Source of the DNA: Pycnopodia helianthoides
Lineage: Eukaryota; Echinodermata; Asteroidea; Forcipulatida; Asteriidae
Direction: 5' to 3'
Assembly: GCA_032158295.1 (NCBI GenBank)
Contig: CM063258.1
Coordinates: 12,313,703 to 12,377,702, forward strand
Length of the DNA: 64,000 nt
Within the stretch, counting starts at the first letter, position 1. The number at the start of each line of letters is the position of its first letter. Shown here in pieces: positions 59,822 to 64,000 of the stretch. Under the pieces are notes generated by a model, which saw only the letters and a list, made by a program, of their open reading frames with translations, did no database searches and had not been told where the DNA came from. The position numbers and the translations under genes were made by a program.

Positions 59822-61150
59822 TAAAAAAAACTTTGCCCAGTGGCAGTTTTATAGTAATGGGGGTAGAGTATTATTTCAACTTTCTTGTTGACTTTGTAAT
59901 GTTCTGCGCATTCCTCAAAATATGTAGGGCCTATTAAAGTACTAGAATTAACAATTTCAATGGTTAATTCTTAATAATGCTTAAAAGCATTAATGCTTAA
60001 AAGTAATTCAAAATAATGCTTAAAGCATTATTTTAAAACTGTGAATAGTTCAACACCTGGACATTTTAGCCAAAACGTTTTCGCTGAAGAGCGCCCTCTA
60101 TTAGCAGGTAGATGGTCACTAGCCTACTATGCACATACTCCTTCTGAGCTAGTTGGAACCGGCGTAGGTGGGAACCACTCTATGTTGCATGTGCTCTGCT
60201 ATGGTTATAAGACCATTGTTGGAATTGTTGGACAAGCAAATTTACTTTCTTCTGCACAAAGACTTATACCTGCATTTATACCACAGCACACAGCAGATGG
60301 AAAAGTTCTTTGAAGGCGCTTAGCGGATTATGAGAATGAGGAATGTGTCTGATTGGTTTAAACTCGCCCATTATGATAATAAAATAAGCACACGCTCGTC
60401 TATCATGAAAGCAATACGCCGGCCAGACAGACCATCCGAGGGGAACCTACCCCCGGTAGGATTTTCTGCTCACAGGAGATTCTTGTCCCCAAATCAAACT
60501 CGCTAAAGACACTCAAGATAAATTTGTTTTTTAAAAACACTCTTTATTTTGCTTTGAAGTGATTTTCCGTTGATTTTGACTTTATCTTGCTTCATTTAAA
60601 GATTAAAAGACGTATGTTGACGCGCTGGTTTACCATTACTTACAGCAGTAAGCAGTGGTATGAATATTTGGACATCAGGGTCCATTTTTGTGCCACTGTT
60701 AACGCAGCAGAATTCTTCGCTTTACGACCATCCCTCTCCTGTAACGGATTTATCCCCCAAAATGTTTTAAACGTTGTAGTTACACGGTACGTGAGCACAC
60801 ATTACAGCTATCTTGTGAAACGCGCATGAATCGCATAATGGGAACAATGTCCTGGGAGACACATTCCCCTGCACAAATAAACATCTCTGATATAAAGTTA
60901 GACGGAATAAACTAAAGGCCGACTCGAAACCCTATGCGATCTGTTTAGGAGACACATTTCCCTATAGTCAATCCAGTAATTCGGTCCGAAGTTCGGGGGG
61001 GGGGGGGCAGAATCTCTTGCCACTACTATACACCAGATCACAAAAAACCTATTTCTCGGCGTTGTCGTTTCGAGTATCTAGTAGGCCCTGTGGATTTCGA
61101 GTACAAGCATTTTGCTGGCCGACTACGGGTGCGACTACGAGTACCATCAG
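59822..61150. other. No gene recognised
   Basis: ORFs of 80-90 codons at 60041 and 60587 lack recognisable motifs. Confidence 0.4.
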
Positions 61151-61154
61151 AACT

Positions 61155-61485
61155 GTACTCAAATAGTGCGTCGAGTAGTACTCGAGTACGTCGAGTAGTA
61201 CTCGAGTACGTCGAGTAGTACTCTAGATACGTCGAGTAGTACTCGGGTACGTCGAGTAGTACTCGAGTACGTCGAGTAGTACTCGAGTACGTCGAGTAGT
61301 ATCGAGTACGTCGAGTACGTCGAGTAGTACTCGAGTACGTCGAGTACGTCGTGTAGTACTCGAGTACGTCGAGTAGTACTCAGTACGTCGAGTAGTACTC
61401 GAGTACGTCGAGTACGTCGAGTAGTACTCGAGTACTACTCGACGTACGTCGAGTAGTACTTTGGTACGTCGAGTTGTACTCGAAA
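61155..61485. repeat. 20-bp self-complementary satellite
   Basis: Unit GTACGTCGAGTAGTACTCGA, rich in GTAC, AGTACT and CTCGAG palindromes, repeated about 15 times with occasional 9-10 base losses. Around 61425-61450 the orientation flips (CTACTCGACGTACGTCGAG). ORFs such as TRRTRVLLDVLEYYS are artefacts. Confidence 0.95.
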
Positions 61486-61497
61486 AAACGCGGTCAA

Positions 61498-62345
61498 AGG
61501 TCAGCGTATACGCTTTCCCAGCCATTGCAACTGTCAAGTTTACGTGACATTGTTGTAAGTAGACTGGAGCTCTGTTTTTTTTTATTAATTATAACAATGG
61601 CGAGGCATGAGGATCCAGTCTTCATATCCATCAAGCACAAACTGAAGTGTAGTAAAAAAACCGACATAAACACACGTCAGTCTAGTCCTTTTTATATCTC
61701 CATGGTTCGATCCACACCAACTTGTATTATGTGGACATCGTGTAGCTAATCGTCGTCGTCCCGCCGCGTGTGATAGCGCAGGCAACACGTAACGTGACAA
61801 TAGTTTGGGGATAATAGCTATAGGAGAACAGACTAAAATCCCAGTGTAAAACAAAACGTAATTAATGGTCTGGCTCCCTACCCCTCCCACGAGCTCCGAG
61901 TTCATGCCCCCGGGGTTTGTCCCTCTGGCCCCACGAGAGGTGGGTTTACGCTCCGCTAGCTCCCCACGCTGATACGCCGTAAAACTTTCGTTGCACGGAC
62001 TTTCTGCGAATCTTACGTTCGATTTTTCATCATTATTTACAACTTGTATCTTTAATCTGAATACATAGTTTTTTTGTCAAATACTCGTGAATAATCTTTT
62101 TAAAGAAACATACAAATTTGGTTGAGTTATTTACTTTTTACGGCTGGAAATAAAACTAACTCCGTCCGAATCACATTTTGGTTGGGATAAATCATGTGAC
62201 CTTCGTTTTTGAAAAATGCTCGAAAACGGCAAAATTGGATGATTTTTTAGGAACCGTTCTTCTCCATTCCGAGAAGACCTTTGGATTCATGTTTTAGTCT
62301 ATTTTGTAGCCCAAATAGCCCAACGAAGCCGGTGTGTCCCTTTAA
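61498..62345 (-). mobile_element. Family B element, reverse, left end lost
   Basis: The right edge is AAGCCGGTGTGTCCCTTTAA. The internal order mirrors 38228-38959, including CCCACGCTGATACGCCGTAA and GGAAATAAAACTAACTC. Its left portion CAACTGTCAAGTTTACGTGA matches 23288-23310 and abuts the 20-bp satellite. It holds TAGGGAGCCAGACC in complement, the uninterrupted version of the 39520 insertion site. Confidence 0.83.
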
Positions 62346-63655
62346 GCACCGTTATTACTACAACAACGCACATTACAAAACAGTGTTCTTCTGCGAAGAG
62401 ATGTTCAGAATTTCAAGCCACGGGTCGTAAGGAACCATATCTAGGAATGCAGTATGCACCAGGTTTCCTCCCACCACAAGACGGCACTACTCTCCGTTTG
62501 GGTCAGGATCGAAGTTTTACTGCCTGAGTTGCAGAAGTTTTGATGTATAAAAGCTTAGTTCGGACAAACTGAAAGGGACGTCGTGTTATTTGACAACTGA
62601 GAGTAAACAACACTTACTTGTTGTATTTTCATTCCCTCGTTCATATTTGTTTATTTCTACCCTGATGCGCCGCCAAAAGCTGAATTGTACATGATTAAAA
62701 TTTCAAAAAAGTATTACATTTATTTAAAAAGAACAATGATAGACAAAGCAAATGCGATATTTGTTGTATACAACCGTAACAAAACAAAATGAAAAAAAAA
62801 CCGACACACACAAATTGCACACACAGGTAAAAGGAAAAAACAAGGTAGTGGTACAAACAAGGGAAAGTCCTGTTTCAAAATGCACTGTTTCAGGCTATAT
62901 ATATTTGTTTTATAGTGAAAACAGTTCAGGAAACTTTGAGGCTAATTTGAGCAACTTGGGTTCATTCAACTATGTAATAAGCCCACATCTTCAGCCAGGT
63001 TTAATTGGTCATGTTTAACTGCTCCTTTGTTTTCATCCCGTGTTCCTTGTAACATTTCAACATATCCATTACCCAGATGTGGCTCATCTCTCTCCATAAC
63101 CCCGTCTATTATTGTCATCCCTCCGTTTGTTTTATTTATCTTATGTTGTCTTTGTATTTGTTTTGCGTCACCTGTTTGTCTTGTCTCCACGTTTGTAGTT
63201 TGTCTGTCTATAGGCCGTCTTCTACAAGCCCCGGCTTAATATGACAGCCTCATACTCTCTTTTTTGGGTTAACTCTTTCCCTGATCTTCTGTGCTTATTA
63301 TTTCGCTTATATATGTATTATTCTGTATATATGTTATACTTTGAGAAGAGTGGTATGAAATAAATGTTGACTTGAATTAAATTGAAACTAGTATGTTCAT
63401 AAATGCAAATCATATTTGGGCTGAAACTGCAAGTTACTGTAGTCGCTCAGCCTATGAAAGTCCACTTTGGCTGCAATGGTGTCATTGCAATACGAATTAA
63501 TGACAAGTAAACCGATTCAGGTTAAAAACGAAAAGACCTATAAGTACCCAACGGTCTCACCAGCTGTAACGGTCTGCACTTTAATTTTTAAGTTGCACAA
63601 CCAATACGGATATATTTTGATGGCCCCTTTTCCTTAAATTATAGAAAAATGCACC
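62346..63655. other. No gene recognised
   Basis: AATAAATG near 63359 in GAAATAAATGTTGACTTGAA resembles a retroelement or mRNA 3' end, but no coding sequence could be attached to it. Confidence 0.4.
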
Positions 63656-63660
63656 AATGT

Positions 63661-64000
63661 AAGTTGGCCGTCAGAGTTGTGAGATGGCCGTCGTAGTTGT
63701 GAGTTGGCCGTCGTAGTTGTGAGTTGGCCGTCGGAGTTGTAAGTTGGCCGTCGAAGTTGTGAGTTGGCCGTCGGAGTTGTGAGTTGGCCGTCAGAGTTGT
63801 GAGTTGGCCGTCGGAGTTGTGAGTTTGCCAATGGAGTTGTGAGTTGGCCGTCGGAGTTGTGAGTTGGCCGTCGGAGTTGTGAGTTGGCCGTCGGAGTTGT
63901 GAGTTGGCCATCGGAGTTGTGAGTTGGCCATCGGAGTTGTGAGTTGGCCGTCAGAGTTGTTAGTTGGCCATCGGAGTTCGTTAGTTGGCCATCGGAGTTG
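63661..64000. repeat. 20-bp minisatellite, runs off window end
   Basis: Unit GAGTTGGCCGTCGGAGTTGT, 17 copies visible, with GTCGGAG, GTCAGAG, GTCGTAG and ATCGGAG variants. The array is cut by the window edge, so its length is unknown. ORFs encoding NSQLRRPTH-type peptides are repeat artefacts. Confidence 0.96.

Noticed and set aside
63661..64000. CRISPR-like array
   Set aside because: The repeats are directly contiguous with no unique spacers, and the DNA is eukaryotic.

Overview
This is eukaryotic, intron-rich, AT-leaning DNA from an animal. Two conserved bilaterian genes are readable from spliced exons, and almost everything else is introns, transposon remnants, tRNA-derived SINEs and tandem repeats. 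The mix of SINE types, TTAA- and TA-flanked MITEs and foldback elements with tandem-repeat arms (the architecture described for sea-urchin TU elements) suggests a marine invertebrate deuterostome, probably an echinoderm. That assignment is an inference; no ribosomal or mitochondrial marker is present.

Region 1-13,000 (+ strand): the 3' part of a quiescin sulfhydryl oxidase gene (QSOX). Three exons encode the end of the helix-rich/Erv region, the FAD-binding Erv/ALR domain with its CxxC motifs, and a C-terminal transmembrane anchor, followed by a poly(A) signal. The 8.9-kb intron holds a decayed Tc1/mariner-type transposase with flanking repeats and a 3.1-kb, 54-bp-period minisatellite. The last intron holds a 727-bp pogo-like MITE.

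Region 13,000-22,000: space between two convergent genes, with a degraded Penelope-like GIY-YIG remnant, a SINE, a perfect 15-bp hairpin and a 17-bp satellite.

Region 22,015-37,105 (- strand): a complete WDR5 coding sequence in 12 exons. All junctions are GT-AG and the reading frame closes across every junction to give 345 residues. The introns contain a 1.16-kb hAT-like element with an 8-bp target duplication, a foldback MITE, SINEs and copies of dispersed repeats.

Region 37,100-64,000: no confident cellular gene. It contains two related TTAA-flanked families (ends AGGGACACACCGG and AGGAACATTACAG), a nested insertion with an 8-bp target duplication, a ~475-bp near-palindromic element, two foldback elements with tandem-repeat arms, a LINE reverse-transcriptase C-terminal fragment, several palindromes and three minisatellites, one of which runs off the end of the window.

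The two genes act in unrelated processes: disulfide formation in the secretory pathway, and histone H3K4 methyltransferase scaffolding. They appear to share only their tail-to-tail position. No operon, CRISPR array or multi-gene system is visible.
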